Position numbers and translations under genes: made by a program
Notes under the pieces: model-generated
Seen by the model: the letters and a program-made list of their open reading frames with translations, nothing else
The model's database searches: none
Told to the model about the DNA's origin: nothing
Part shown: in pieces, positions 52,383 through 61,154 of the stretch
How the letters are laid out: each line of letters opens with the position of its first letter
Position numbering within the stretch: position 1 is the stretch's first letter
Assembly (NCBI GenBank): GCA_003669585.1
Contig: QWOQ01000016.1
Span: 44,634 to 108,633 of the forward strand
Length of the DNA stretch: 64,000 nucleotides
Reading direction: 5' to 3'
Source: Planctomycetota bacterium
GTDB lineage: Bacteria > Planctomycetota > Planctomycetia > Pirellulales > UBA1268

Positions 52383-52913
52383 TCACGTGCTCGGCACAGG
52401 TTCACCTGCGGCGTTCAAGAGGTACTCTACGGGAAGCGGCACGCCTTTGAGGATGCCATCAACAACAATATTGTCCTTCACAAATCCCTGAAACTTGCAA
52501 ACGATCATCGCCTTTGGTCGCACACGGATTCGTTCCACGGCAATGACAAGCCGATCGCCGGGCACAACCACTTCTCGGAACCTGACAGACTCAAGCCCGC
52601 CAAAACCAATCACCTTCGCTTCGAGCAAATTGTGTTTTTGGGCAAAGAAACTTGAAAGCTGCGCCGCTGCTTCACACATCATGACGCCGGGCATCAGAGG
52701 CATCACCGGCATATGTCCGCGGACCCAAAACTCATTTTTGGTGACGTCTTTATAGCCAACGCATGCACCCCGCTGCGTATCCTCGTACACAATTGCCGTG
52801 AGTTGCTCCATCTCGAACCGTTGCATATTCCAGCGACGGATTTCATGGATGTCGGCGATGACCTTCGACAAGTCGTAAAGACTTGGGTCAACGATGTAAT
52901 CACGATGGGACAC
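52383..52913 (-). CDS. FabZ-like beta-hydroxyacyl-ACP dehydratase
   Basis: 176-residue hot-dog fold protein. The active-site motif is HMPVMPLMPGVMMCEAAAQL with His 67 and Glu 81, in place of FabZ HFPxxPxxPGVL. Later strands include VVPGDRLVIAVERIRVRP. It probably dehydrates 3-hydroxyacyl-ACP in fatty-acid or lipid A supply, although planctomycete relatives form a separate branch, so true FabZ duty is not certain. The start is GTG 52913 with CGGAGAAGATC just upstream. It is adjacent to the bL37-like microgene. Confidence 0.85.
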   Translation of the reverse strand: MSHRDYIVDPSLYDLSKVIADIHEIRRWNMQRFEMEQLTAIVYEDTQRGACVGYKDVTKNEFWVRGHMPVMPLMPGVMMCEAAAQLSSFFAQKHNLLEAKVIGFGGLESVRFREVVVPGDRLVIAVERIRVRPKAMIVCKFQGFVKDNIVVDGILKGVPLPVEYLLNAAGEPVPST

Positions 52914-52996
52914 GATCTTCTCCGCAGGGGACAGTCAACTTGATCAAATCGCAATCATGACGAGAACGACTGAGGCGACTGCACGTCGAGAAATCC

Positions 52997-53095
52997 CTAG
53001 GTACGGATATGCTTCCGCTTCATGCGACGAGCCTTGCTGTTGGCAGGACGCGAGCCATGATTTGCCTTCTTGAGATTACGGTGCGGCTTGGTCAT
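52997..53095 (-). CDS. Very small basic protein resembling ribosomal protein bL37
   Basis: 32 residues: it starts MTKPHRNLKKANHGSRPANS and ends KARRMKRKHIRT. Fourteen residues are Lys, Arg or His and there is no acidic residue. The core KKANHGSRPANS resembles the KANHGKRPN block of actinobacterial bL37, known from mycobacterial 50S structures. GGAG lies 8 bases before the ATG (53095), a good ribosome-binding site, which supports a real gene below usual annotation cut-offs. It ends 83 bases before the dehydratase start. The bL37 link is from memory of the motif and not from an alignment. Confidence 0.7.
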   Translation of the reverse strand: MTKPHRNLKKANHGSRPANSKARRMKRKHIRT

Positions 53096-53365
53096 TGTGC
53101 ATGCTCCAAAAAAAGAAAAGAGGGTTGTCGTGTGTGTTGGGACATTGATTCAGAGCAATCACAATGGAACAGTTTTAGGCACCACTTGATCACGATCAGG
53201 TAGAAACCTACCAATTCAGGATTCGAATGTGAAGAAGGGTTGCCTGAGAGAGCGAATGTTCTCACAGTTTGGCCAATCGTTTGGCCCCAGAGTCACCCTT
53301 TGTGAGAATGAGACCCAACAAGTGTGATGTTTTCAAAGCGTCGCATCGCACTCGTAGAGGAAGTT

Positions 53366-53869
53366 TCACTGAGGGTGGGGTTGCTCCGGCAGACCACCGC
53401 GTTCAGCCGCTATGGCTTCACGCACACTTGAGCGAATGGTATCGATAAAACTTGTAAGAAGAAAGCTGGCAATTGCCCCGATGACGGCGCTCGACGCCCC
53501 GCCGAGCAATGTGCCAGCGGTAGAACTTGTCGTGAACATGGCCAGAGCAAGTGTTCCAGAAATACCCCCGCATACTCCGCCAATTCCTGCCGAGATAGGA
53601 ATAAGTTTTCCAAGTCGCAAACGGCGTTCAAGTATTGAAGGCATCGCGCGAGGGAGCGGCTGTACCTGTTGGTCCTCACGAGATCCGGCTTTGAGTCGAT
53701 CATCGGTTGACTGTCGTAATCGTGTGCCGATCGAATTTCCAGCGACGTGCATTCCAACAGAGGCGAGCAGCACCACGGCTGCCAGCCAGCCCGCCAATCC
53801 GATCCATTCAAGAGCTGCCAGGCCGATTGCGATCATTACGGCCAACCATGAAAATGTTCGAAGTCGCAA
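53366..53869 (-). CDS. Small membrane protein of unknown function
   Basis: 167 residues. Two hydrophobic segments at about 8-45 (MIAIGLAALEWIGLAGWLAA and the next) are joined by a basic soluble loop to two further Gly/Ala-rich segments at about 92-135 (SAGIGGVCGGISGTLALAMF). The C-terminus is polar. The start is a TTG at 53869, supported by GGGAGA seven bases upstream; an ATG at 53836 lies inside the first helix. I do not recognise the family. Confidence 0.65.
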   Translation of the reverse strand: MRLRTFSWLAVMIAIGLAALEWIGLAGWLAAVVLLASVGMHVAGNSIGTRLRQSTDDRLKAGSREDQQVQPLPRAMPSILERRLRLGKLIPISAGIGGVCGGISGTLALAMFTTSSTAGTLLGGASSAVIGAIASFLLTSFIDTIRSSVREAIAAERGGLPEQPHPQ

Positions 53870-53995
53870 AGATGCATCTCCCGAAGAATGGCCTCAAGAA
53901 GAGTCTCGGTCTGTCTACCGCCTTTGATGGCAAACAAGAATAGTTGCCAAACTCAAAAGAGCAAAGAGTTTTCGGGGTAATGACTATGAGAACAA

Positions 53996-55561
53996 TCAGA
54001 ATTCATCCACAATCGCATCGGCCCCGTAGATGGGAAGTACTCGGTAATAGACCTCAAGTGTGAGAATAGCAAGTGCTGTGTGGGCCAGCCGACCTCCGGG
54101 AGCGATATCGGAATCTTGAAAAAACCAACTACCGGTTTCGTGATGTCGTAAGTGTTGTCTGCTCACTAGAAAATCTCGAGTTCTGGCATTCCAGCGTTTC
54201 CACGAATGGTGGTTTGCTTGAAGCAATGCCTGCGAAAGATAGAAGTCGCGATAAAGGCTCGTTTCGCTAGGGCCTTCGGCAGCGATTCGTAAGAGACCTC
54301 GCTGGATCGATTTGTGATCGGCCGGCCAACCGGTGTACATCCGACTCAGCAATCCAATGGCCGATGTACTCGGTTTAGCAGATGGGGTACGGTATCCATA
54401 CGCCGAGCCATCGGCCGAGGAAACTCGATCAAGAAATCGAACTACGCCTTCAATGGTTGGTGATGGAACCGCAAGGCCAGCCAGTCGAGCACTCTTGAGA
54501 GCCGCCAATTGCCAGCCTGTCACGGTGATATCGCCAGCCTGTCCAGGAAGATACCGCCAGCCCCCGGTGTGCAGATCTTGCGAAGTTTCAATGTACCGAA
54601 TGGCCGCTTCGGCATAGGGAGTGAATGCCTCATCGGAGGTCATTCCGTATGCCTCAGCCATCGCCAGCATGGCCAAACCCTGTCCGTATAACGTGCCTTC
54701 GCAAAAATCGCCGCCGCGCGGAGTCGACTGCATCCGACTAAAAAGATAGTAGAAACCACGCGAGACAGTTTCACGATACGGGCCTTCTTGATGCGTCGAA
54801 CCTGCACCTAAAAAAGGTAGGAGCGCAATTGCCGTTGATGCTGTTGTGCTCGAAATGGTTCCCGGATTGGAGCAGGCACCGTTACAGCGACAATCACTCA
54901 GATCGCATCGCCAAGACCCATCCACTGACTGATGTGCCGCAAGCCACGCGAGTCCTCGTTCGACAGCAGCCTCACTTGCCGGCGAACCTCCTCGTGCACG
55001 AACGGCGTCGCCTCGCGCGCGGCCGCGTCGCGCATCGAACGCAGGAGAACGCACCGCGGCTTTGTGTGTGGTGAGCGTCGAGTGTGGTTGAGATGGTGAT
55101 GGTGCGAGAGGAGTCGCAGCCTCGGTTCCCTTTTCCAAGAGAATCGTTGCGGAGAGCGTCGGGTCCGGAAAATCTGGAGTTTCAATGATTTCTGAAAGAG
55201 TCGAGTCGGTGACAACGATTTGATTTTCTGTTACGTCTGTCGGCATCGAAGTGGCCTCTTCCAAAATGGAAGCCGCCTCGATAAATTCCACCCCCTCCAT
55301 GCCCGCGGGTGAGTCTTGCTGGCCATTGCCGATCGATAGGATCTCGATGACAAGAGGTGAACGCGATCGTTTCCAGCGGGATTCGATCGCAAAAAGAGCA
55401 AGCAGCACCAAGAGAATGACATGCAGCACCAAGCTGGCATACCCCGAACGCACTGCAGGATGTTGAACGAACCGTTCAATCGCAGTTGCTTGTGGAGCAA
55501 TCAGCGGCGATGAGTTTTTTGGCTCGAGACAAATTCGGTCGAGAGTATGCGTGCGTAGCAT
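53996..55561 (-). CDS. Membrane-anchored squalene-cyclase/prenyltransferase-fold protein (paralogue 1)
   Basis: 521 residues from ATG 55561; a TTG at 55648 would add 29. One membrane segment (YASLVLHVILLVLLALFA) is followed by an acidic/Thr-rich linker (about 70-200) and an alpha-alpha barrel made of prenyltransferase-type repeats: VERGLAWLAAHQSVDGSW, GGWRYLPGQAGDITVTGWQL, IGLLSRMYTGW. A Cys motif CRCNGAC occurs after the first repeat. No DxDD cyclase acid motif was seen, so catalysis as a terpene cyclase is unlikely. It ends EVYYRVLPIYGADAIVDEF. A related gene lies directly upstream. Function unknown. Confidence 0.75.
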   Translation of the reverse strand: MLRTHTLDRICLEPKNSSPLIAPQATAIERFVQHPAVRSGYASLVLHVILLVLLALFAIESRWKRSRSPLVIEILSIGNGQQDSPAGMEGVEFIEAASILEEATSMPTDVTENQIVVTDSTLSEIIETPDFPDPTLSATILLEKGTEAATPLAPSPSQPHSTLTTHKAAVRSPAFDARRGRARGDAVRARGGSPASEAAVERGLAWLAAHQSVDGSWRCDLSDCRCNGACSNPGTISSTTASTAIALLPFLGAGSTHQEGPYRETVSRGFYYLFSRMQSTPRGGDFCEGTLYGQGLAMLAMAEAYGMTSDEAFTPYAEAAIRYIETSQDLHTGGWRYLPGQAGDITVTGWQLAALKSARLAGLAVPSPTIEGVVRFLDRVSSADGSAYGYRTPSAKPSTSAIGLLSRMYTGWPADHKSIQRGLLRIAAEGPSETSLYRDFYLSQALLQANHHSWKRWNARTRDFLVSRQHLRHHETGSWFFQDSDIAPGGRLAHTALAILTLEVYYRVLPIYGADAIVDEF

Positions 55562-55656
55562 GGCTGGTGGAACATCGCGATTAGGGAAGATAGTTGTGTG
55601 AGGCAGGCTTTTCGTGCCACTGGTGTAGCGTGGAGGAAATTTGTTCAAGGAAAAGT

Positions 55657-55710
55657 GATCAACCCGAGTGTCAGACGTTTCACGAATGAGCTTTGTTTTC
55701 AGGGTTGATC
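55657..55710. promoter_or_regulatory. Spaced inverted repeat before paralogue 1
   Basis: GATCAACCC (55657-55665) and GGGTTGATC (55702-55710) are perfect 9-base complements 36 bases apart. They lie just upstream of the longest possible start of the cyclase-fold gene and could be an operator pair or an mRNA stem. Confidence 0.3.
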
Positions 55711-55929
55711 GAGGAACTCTGTAAAGAGTAATCGACCATTTGACCGGGTTCTATGCACGCCGGTTTCAAACTCTTGAGAAATTATCGATCGCTATTTTTT
55801 CAGAGGATTTTCTGAAAGAGATCTTTTCAAGAGGAAAGAGAGGGGGGCGGCTGTCATCTCAATGGAGCGACAAGTTTTTTCGTACAAACGCAATCTAAGA
55901 AACGAGGCTCAATTTCAAAAAGCAGAAAA

Positions 55930-57564
55930 CTATTCCTTGAAATCATCGATACTTGAGGCACCGTAGATAGGAAGATGCCGATAGTAGACCTCAAGAATCA
56001 TCGTTGCCAAACTTGTGCAATAAAGTCTGCCAGCAACATGCGCACCGTGTCCTGATTCTACTCCGTCATACCAACTGCCGGCCTCATGCGCAGCCTTTGA
56101 TTGAGTTGTAATAAGCATATCCCGCATCTTTGTATTCCAAGAAACCCAACGGTCTCCTTCTACATGGTGCAGAATTTGAGTGCTGTAATAACTTGTATAA
56201 AGATCTTTTGAAGGCCCCGATTTTGCGAGACGATCGACTCCTCTTTGCAACGCAGGATGATCTTTTTTCCAACCCAAGTACATTCGGCACAGCAGGCCGA
56301 CCGCGGTTGTCCCGGGAGCATTTCCAGGATTGTCATAGCCGTAAGCGGCACCGTCGTCAGCCTGCATGGAGTTCAGAAACTCGACTGCTTTCTTGACGGT
56401 GATCGGAGGAACCTGAAGATAAGCCATGTGCCCGCTCTTGAGCGCCATTAACTGCCAACCGACAGCAGATGTATCGCCAGCTTGACGAGGGCTGTACCGC
56501 CAGCCTCCACCGATTGGATCTTGAGCGTTTACGATAAAATTCAAAGCCAGTTGAGCAGGAACCTGCAGGCGTTTGTCCTTCGTCATCGCATACGATTCCG
56601 AAAGTGCGATTCCAGCCAAGCCCTGCGAATACATATTGCCGCCTGGGCCATAGACTTTGCCCTGACCCTGCATCGACATCGCCGCCAAAAAACCAATTCC
56701 TGCCTCAACCTGTTTCTTGTAGGGGCCTTCTTTGTGCGTATAGCCGCGGCCGAGAAATGGAAGGAGAGCCAACGACGTTGCACCGCAGCGATCGAGGGAA
56801 GTTCCTGGATTGCCACTGTGCGTACATGCACCTTTGCAACTTGGGCACTGATTCATATCGAACGACCATCCACCGTCAGGCAATTGATGATTGATGAACC
56901 ATTTGAGTGCCGCTTCGACTGCCGCTTCGCTCTGCGCATTTCCACCACCAGCTTGAAGAAGTTTTGATCGCTGCGCACCGGTGCGTCCACCCAAGCCACC
57001 GGCTTGGCCACCGATCGCGCCAACAGTCGAGAGCAGGTCGCTTGACGGCGCGGACTCCGTGCTGAAATCAGTCAGTTCAACGGAAAGCGCTGCAGCATCG
57101 AGATCATCGGCCGTGCTGACGATTTGAACGTCTTCGACCATCGAAGCATCGGGCACAACAACCGCATCAGTAATTTCTCCAACCTCTGGTTGGTCCTGCT
57201 CGATCTCCTCAAACTCTTCAAATTCTTCCTGAACCTCTGGAGCACTCGACGTAATAACACGCTTTTCTTCCGTTTTTGGCAAATCATTAGACATGAGGCT
57301 AAGCGATAACAGAATGACAATATGCACAAGCATGCTGACTGCCCATGCAGGCGCAGCAGACAAAACGGTCAGAAAACCGGAGCCTTCCCGTTGTTGCTGT
57401 GGGTGAGCATTTTGTTCTTTGGCAACAGGAACGGGAGTGTTTTTTGCAGGATTTTTGGGTGCTGGGGGCACAGCGGCTTTCGGCGCAGCAGTCGATTTTG
57501 CAGTCGACCCAACGGCCGGCTTTGGAGGAGCGATTTTCGGATCTGGATCGATTCCGCTTGCCAT
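55930..57564 (-). CDS. Membrane-anchored squalene-cyclase/prenyltransferase-fold protein (paralogue 2)
   Basis: 544 residues from ATG 57564. Pro/Lys/Ala-rich cytoplasmic N-terminus (about 1-65), membrane segment (AVSMLVHIVILLSLSL), a strongly acidic linker (EEFEEFEEIEQDQPE), then the same alpha-alpha repeats: AALKWFINHQLPDGGWSFDM, GGGWRYSPRQAGDTSAVGWQ. The Cys motif is CPSCKGAC. The C-terminus SLATMILEVYYRHLPIYGAS closely matches paralogue 1. The architecture (TonB-like anchor plus solenoid) suggests an envelope role. The two genes arose by tandem duplication; 368 bases separate them. Function unknown. Confidence 0.75.
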   Translation of the reverse strand: MASGIDPDPKIAPPKPAVGSTAKSTAAPKAAVPPAPKNPAKNTPVPVAKEQNAHPQQQREGSGFLTVLSAAPAWAVSMLVHIVILLSLSLMSNDLPKTEEKRVITSSAPEVQEEFEEFEEIEQDQPEVGEITDAVVVPDASMVEDVQIVSTADDLDAAALSVELTDFSTESAPSSDLLSTVGAIGGQAGGLGGRTGAQRSKLLQAGGGNAQSEAAVEAALKWFINHQLPDGGWSFDMNQCPSCKGACTHSGNPGTSLDRCGATSLALLPFLGRGYTHKEGPYKKQVEAGIGFLAAMSMQGQGKVYGPGGNMYSQGLAGIALSESYAMTKDKRLQVPAQLALNFIVNAQDPIGGGWRYSPRQAGDTSAVGWQLMALKSGHMAYLQVPPITVKKAVEFLNSMQADDGAAYGYDNPGNAPGTTAVGLLCRMYLGWKKDHPALQRGVDRLAKSGPSKDLYTSYYSTQILHHVEGDRWVSWNTKMRDMLITTQSKAAHEAGSWYDGVESGHGAHVAGRLYCTSLATMILEVYYRHLPIYGASSIDDFKE

Positions 57565-58227
57565 CGAAAGCCTCTGTATAGAAAATTTGGGTAAAGATGC
57601 CGCCCCGAGCCCCGAGCACTGTCTATTCGCACGAACCTTCTAAAAACATTCCAGAAAGCTCTTTGAGCCGTTACTTCCACGCTCCTGATAATATCGCCCA
57701 AGAGAGATGTCGCAAACAAGACCCCGAGTCTCCGCCAAAAAGACTTTGATCCGCTTTGTTTTTTTCACCGAAACGCTGACTTCAAAGTGTGGCCGAATCT
57801 TCATTTTACCCGGGATTCACCAAGATTGTGAAGGATCCATTCTCAGTGAGTCTCCAGTTGGCAGGAGAACAGTCGCGTGATTTTCTGTGCCACCTTTCAA
57901 GGCCCAAGAAGTATGGGACACTCAACCAAATTGGATATTTCCGGTCACATCTGGTGCTGAAAAACTATGGAATCATTTTCGAAAAATAGACCGATACAGC
58001 CCAGTACAGCATAGAGTTTGAAGAGGAAATGCTCCAGTGAGGCCAAACGTTCTGAGGGGACTGGCGGCAACGGTTGGGTGCGAGTAGTCTCCCCGGAAAC
58101 CCGAATCAGGCATTGTAGTCTTCAGGGAAATGTTTGAGACGCTCCAGTAGTTCGACTCTTGAAGGACGTTTGAGCCGACTCAAAAGACGATCGGTATATA
58201 CCAGCTCGAAGCGAAGCAGGAATTGAA
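57565..58227. other. Intergenic region upstream of rpmG
   Basis: About 660 bases. A 66-codon plus-strand frame (57789-57989) has no family or ribosome-binding site and is not called. TTTGAG-CCGA-CTCAAA (58169-58184) is a short inverted repeat upstream of rpmG. A stretch at 58058-58100 with GGGGACT and AGTCTCCCC could fold. No tRNA was recognised. Confidence 0.4.
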
Positions 58228-58392
58228 ATGGCCAAAGGAAAGCGAAAACTTGAAGTGATCCATCTTGTTTGTCAGGAAACTGGCGACCAAAACTACACGC
58301 TCAGGAAAAAATCTGGCGGGGAAAAATTGAAAGTCAAAAAGTATTCTCCGCGCCTACGAAAACATACGCTTCACTTGGAAAAGAAGAAGTAG
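58228..58392 (+). CDS. rpmG: 50S ribosomal protein L33 (bL33)
   Basis: 54 residues: begins MAKGKRKLEVIHLVCQETGD, continues QNYTLRKKSG and ends SPRLRKHTLHLEKKK. This is the bL33 layout. Of the four zinc Cys in C+ forms only one remains (LVCQETGD), and the second pair is replaced by SPRLRK, so it is a C-minus, zinc-independent type. AGCAGGAATTGAA precedes ATG 58228. It is a plus-strand gene between two minus-strand clusters. Confidence 0.95.
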   Translation: MAKGKRKLEVIHLVCQETGDQNYTLRKKSGGEKLKVKKYSPRLRKHTLHLEKKK

Positions 58393-58469
58393 TCTGGTCG
58401 GTGAGCTCTATGAGCTTTGAGAGAGTCGATGAACGATTGATCGAACAACGCTCTTCCGCTCCCTAGAGT

Positions 58470-59576
58470 TTATTCAGGAACTGTGAAGAGCGCCTCTGAC
58501 TCCACTGCGGCAGCCAGTTGTAAAACTGGTTCGAGTGCAGCATCGAGCAAGGACTCTCCAGCGAGAATTTCCAGTCGAATTTCAATTGCGAAAAGTGGAA
58601 TCGTACCGAGTCGTACGGCTTTGATTTTCACAAGATCTTTGAGCGTGCAAATCACACGCGATGCTCCGCATGCAACTGCCCAGCTTGTAAGCGAAGAAAT
58701 ATCGTCGGCAGAAAAAGCATGATGATCAGGGAATATTCGAAAGCCAACGAGTTGTGCGCCTTCGTTTTCCAGTGTCATTCGGAATGCTTGAGGATTGCCG
58801 ATGCCGGCGAACCCAGCTATTTTTTCGCGTCGTAAAACTCCAAGTGATTCACTCGTACCCTGCCACGACCGCAAGGAGACGGGAGCATGAATGGCTTCAA
58901 CCCATGCAGAACATGAACCTGTTGGGCATGCCATAAAAAAATGATTTTGAATGCGTTTGCGTTTTTCAGAATCGATCGAATTTGCACGAGAGAGAATCCA
59001 GACCTGAGCCCTCGACGCTCCGCGAATGGATTCGCGCAGAAATCCTCTCGGAAAGATCCAGCCGTACCCATCCGGATTTGTGGCATCGATCACAAGAAGA
59101 TTGAGATTTCTTGCAATGGCCCGATGCTGAAGCCCATCATCCAGAATGACTAACTGTGAGGCGAATTCTTCGGCAGCCATTGTGGCTCCGGCAACTCTGT
59201 CAGAGTTGATGACATGCGGTACGTCCGGCAGTAACAGTTGAAGTTCTGCCGCTTCATCGTTGGGCGCGCCGTGACTCGCTCCGAACCCACGACTGACAAT
59301 CGCCACCCGCAAACCGCGAGCGCGAGCTCGCGAAGCAATCCAGGCGACCAGCGGAGTTTTCCCGGTGCCCCCAAGCGTTACATTCCCAACGGAAATAACA
59401 GGAATGGGGGCTGTGCCAACTCGGAGCCATCTCCGGTCATAGGCACTGTTTCTCAGATGCATGACAGTCCCGTACACCAATGAAAGCAGGCTTAAAACGC
59501 CGCGTAACAACGCAGGAAAAAGCCCTTTCCACGAGCCGTCAACCAGCGATCGAAACGTTTCGGCATCAAGACGCAT
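58470..59576 (-). CDS. lpxK: Tetraacyldisaccharide 4'-kinase
   Basis: About 368 residues from ATG 59576 (MRLDAETFRSLV). Phosphorylates the lipid A disaccharide at the 4' position, at the inner membrane. N-terminal anchor (LFPALLRGVLSLLSLVYGT), Walker A VGNVTLGGTGKTP, IVSRGFGAS, LVILDDGLQHRAIARNLNLL, RANSIDSEKR, and FPDHHAFSADDI. The frame extends to 59711, overlapping the IDH gene end by 20 bases, but the shorter start fits family length. With kdsD/kdsC it shows that the organism makes lipid A-type LPS. Confidence 0.92.
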   Translation of the reverse strand: MRLDAETFRSLVDGSWKGLFPALLRGVLSLLSLVYGTVMHLRNSAYDRRWLRVGTAPIPVISVGNVTLGGTGKTPLVAWIASRARARGLRVAIVSRGFGASHGAPNDEAAELQLLLPDVPHVINSDRVAGATMAAEEFASQLVILDDGLQHRAIARNLNLLVIDATNPDGYGWIFPRGFLRESIRGASRAQVWILSRANSIDSEKRKRIQNHFFMACPTGSCSAWVEAIHAPVSLRSWQGTSESLGVLRREKIAGFAGIGNPQAFRMTLENEGAQLVGFRIFPDHHAFSADDISSLTSWAVACGASRVICTLKDLVKIKAVRLGTIPLFAIEIRLEILAGESLLDAALEPVLQLAAAVESEALFTVPE

Positions 59577-59691
59577 GAATGCCTCTACGAGGACTGCTGC
59601 AAAACCAAATCTACTGCGAACAGTTTTTGCGAGCTCTCGAGTCACCGCGTTCTTAGAGCGTGCTTCGATGCAGTGAGCATTCTGTTCAATG

Positions 59692-60804
59692 TCATTTTTG
59701 TTCTGTTTCATTCAGTTTTCGGCAGATGGCTTCGGCCATTGCCCGCGTGCCAACTGCAGACGGATCGTCCCGAGATAGTTTCAGATCGTACGTTACGTCT
59801 TTGCCCTGTGCGATCACATCGGCGACGGCTCGTTCGAGTCTGCGTGCGGCGTCGGTTTCTCCGAGGTGCTCAAGCATCAACATGCCGCTCAGGATAAGCG
59901 CCGTCGGGTTGACCTTGTCGAGTCCTTTGTATTTTGGCGAACTGCCATGGGTCGCTTCAAAGACCGCGCCTTGGGGGCCGATATTGGCTCCTGGCGCCAC
60001 ACCCAAGCCACCGACCAGACCAGCAGCAAGATCGCTCAGCACATCGCCGTAGAGATTGGGGAGCACAAGAACATCGTAGAGTTCAGGCTTCTGAACCAGT
60101 TGCATGCACATGTTATCGACGATCCGATCTTCGAACTCGATGTCTGGATATTCGGCTGCGATCACTTTTCCTCGCGCGAGAAAGAGACCGTCAGAAAACT
60201 TGAGAATATTCGCTTTGTGTACCGCCGTGACTTTCTTTCGACGATTCGCACGAGCGTATTCAAATGCGAAACGAAGGATTCGGTCACTCGCTGCGATGCT
60301 GATGACCTTCATGGTAATTCCAGTGTCGAGCCGATCGCTTTTGACCGTGCCAGTTTTCGAATGACTGTTGATCCAATCGATCAGTTCGCCGGCTTCTTCG
60401 GAGCCCTGCTCAAATTCGATGCCCCCGTAGAGGCTCTCTGTATTCTCCCTAACAATTACAAGGTCGACCTTCACGGAATCAAAAAACGTGCGAACGCCCT
60501 TGTAGTGTTTGCACGGTCGCAGGCATGCGTAGAGTCCAAACGTCTGTCGAAGATGAACATTGATGCTGCGAAATCCGGTTCCCACGGGAGTTGTAATAGG
60601 GGCTTTGAGGGCGCATTTGGTTCGCCGAATGCTCGCCAAACATGCCTCGGGCAGAGGCGTTCCAGTGCGGGCCATGACATCGATGCCAGCTTCCTGAACA
60701 TCCCAATTGATCGCCACGCCGGTTGCGTCGACGCATTTCCTGGCGGCGGCAGCAAGTTCTGGGCCAGTTCCATCTCCCGTGATCAGCGTGACGTCATAGG
60801 CCAT
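59692..60804 (-). CDS. NAD-dependent isocitrate dehydrogenase (isopropylmalate dehydrogenase family)
   Basis: 370 residues. Oxidative decarboxylase of the TCA cycle. Substrate and metal residues: [20 protein letters not shown] (Ser-x-Asn before LR marks isocitrate use rather than isopropylmalate), [14 protein letters not shown] (Tyr), AVHKANILK (Lys), and [19 protein letters not shown]. The NAD-type pocket is inferred from [11 protein letters not shown]. Start at ATG 60804. It precedes lpxK on the same strand by about 115 bases. A homoisocitrate or tartrate variant is less likely. Confidence 0.85.
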   Translation of the reverse strand: MAYDVTLITGDGTGPELAAAARKCVDATGVAINWDVQEAGIDVMARTGTPLPEACLASIRRTKCALKAPITTPVGTGFRSINVHLRQTFGLYACLRPCKHYKGVRTFFDSVKVDLVIVRENTESLYGGIEFEQGSEEAGELIDWINSHSKTGTVKSDRLDTGITMKVISIAASDRILRFAFEYARANRRKKVTAVHKANILKFSDGLFLARGKVIAAEYPDIEFEDRIVDNMCMQLVQKPELYDVLVLPNLYGDVLSDLAAGLVGGLGVAPGANIGPQGAVFEATHGSSPKYKGLDKVNPTALILSGMLMLEHLGETDAARRLERAVADVIAQGKDVTYDLKLSRDDPSAVGTRAMAEAICRKLNETEQK

Positions 60805-61154
60805 AAGTGGGCTAGCTCCAAGAGGTGGTGAGGACTCAATAGTGACCGATGATTAAAAGGCAGGAGAACCGAACCTATTGTTTCACAGACCGTACCTTAC
60901 GAATCTGTTGAAGCCAGCGTCAACGCATCTCTCTTGCCGGGCCGATATACTTTCGTAGGCCTCCTACTTTGTTTCGTGCGAGTTCACAGAAGAATCGAGG
61001 AGGGAAGAAAAAAGCGGCTTCGAAAAATAGAACGGATGACAGTTGAATAGCATTTTGCGAAGACGCTTTGTTGGATGAAGTCGATTGAAGCGGTTAGGGA
61101 CGGGGACTCTGAGGAGTAGGGTTGTCCGCGGTCGATACGCTCTACGGAGAAAAA
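60805..61154. other. Divergent region between isocitrate dehydrogenase and the last gene
   Basis: About 350 bases without a credible gene. The right end has TACGGAGAAAAA, with GGAG placed well before ATG 61155. No good sigma-70 pair was found. Confidence 0.4.

Noticed and set aside
57789..57989. Plus-strand 66-codon frame between paralogue 2 and rpmG
   Set aside because: No ribosome-binding site, no family, no neighbouring operon.
58058..58110. GGGGACT...AGTCTCCCC stretch as an RNA gene
   Set aside because: The pairing is short and imperfect and matches no known RNA fold.
59866..60831. Plus-strand 321-codon frame opposite isocitrate dehydrogenase
   Set aside because: Antisense to a strongly conserved enzyme; no motif of its own.
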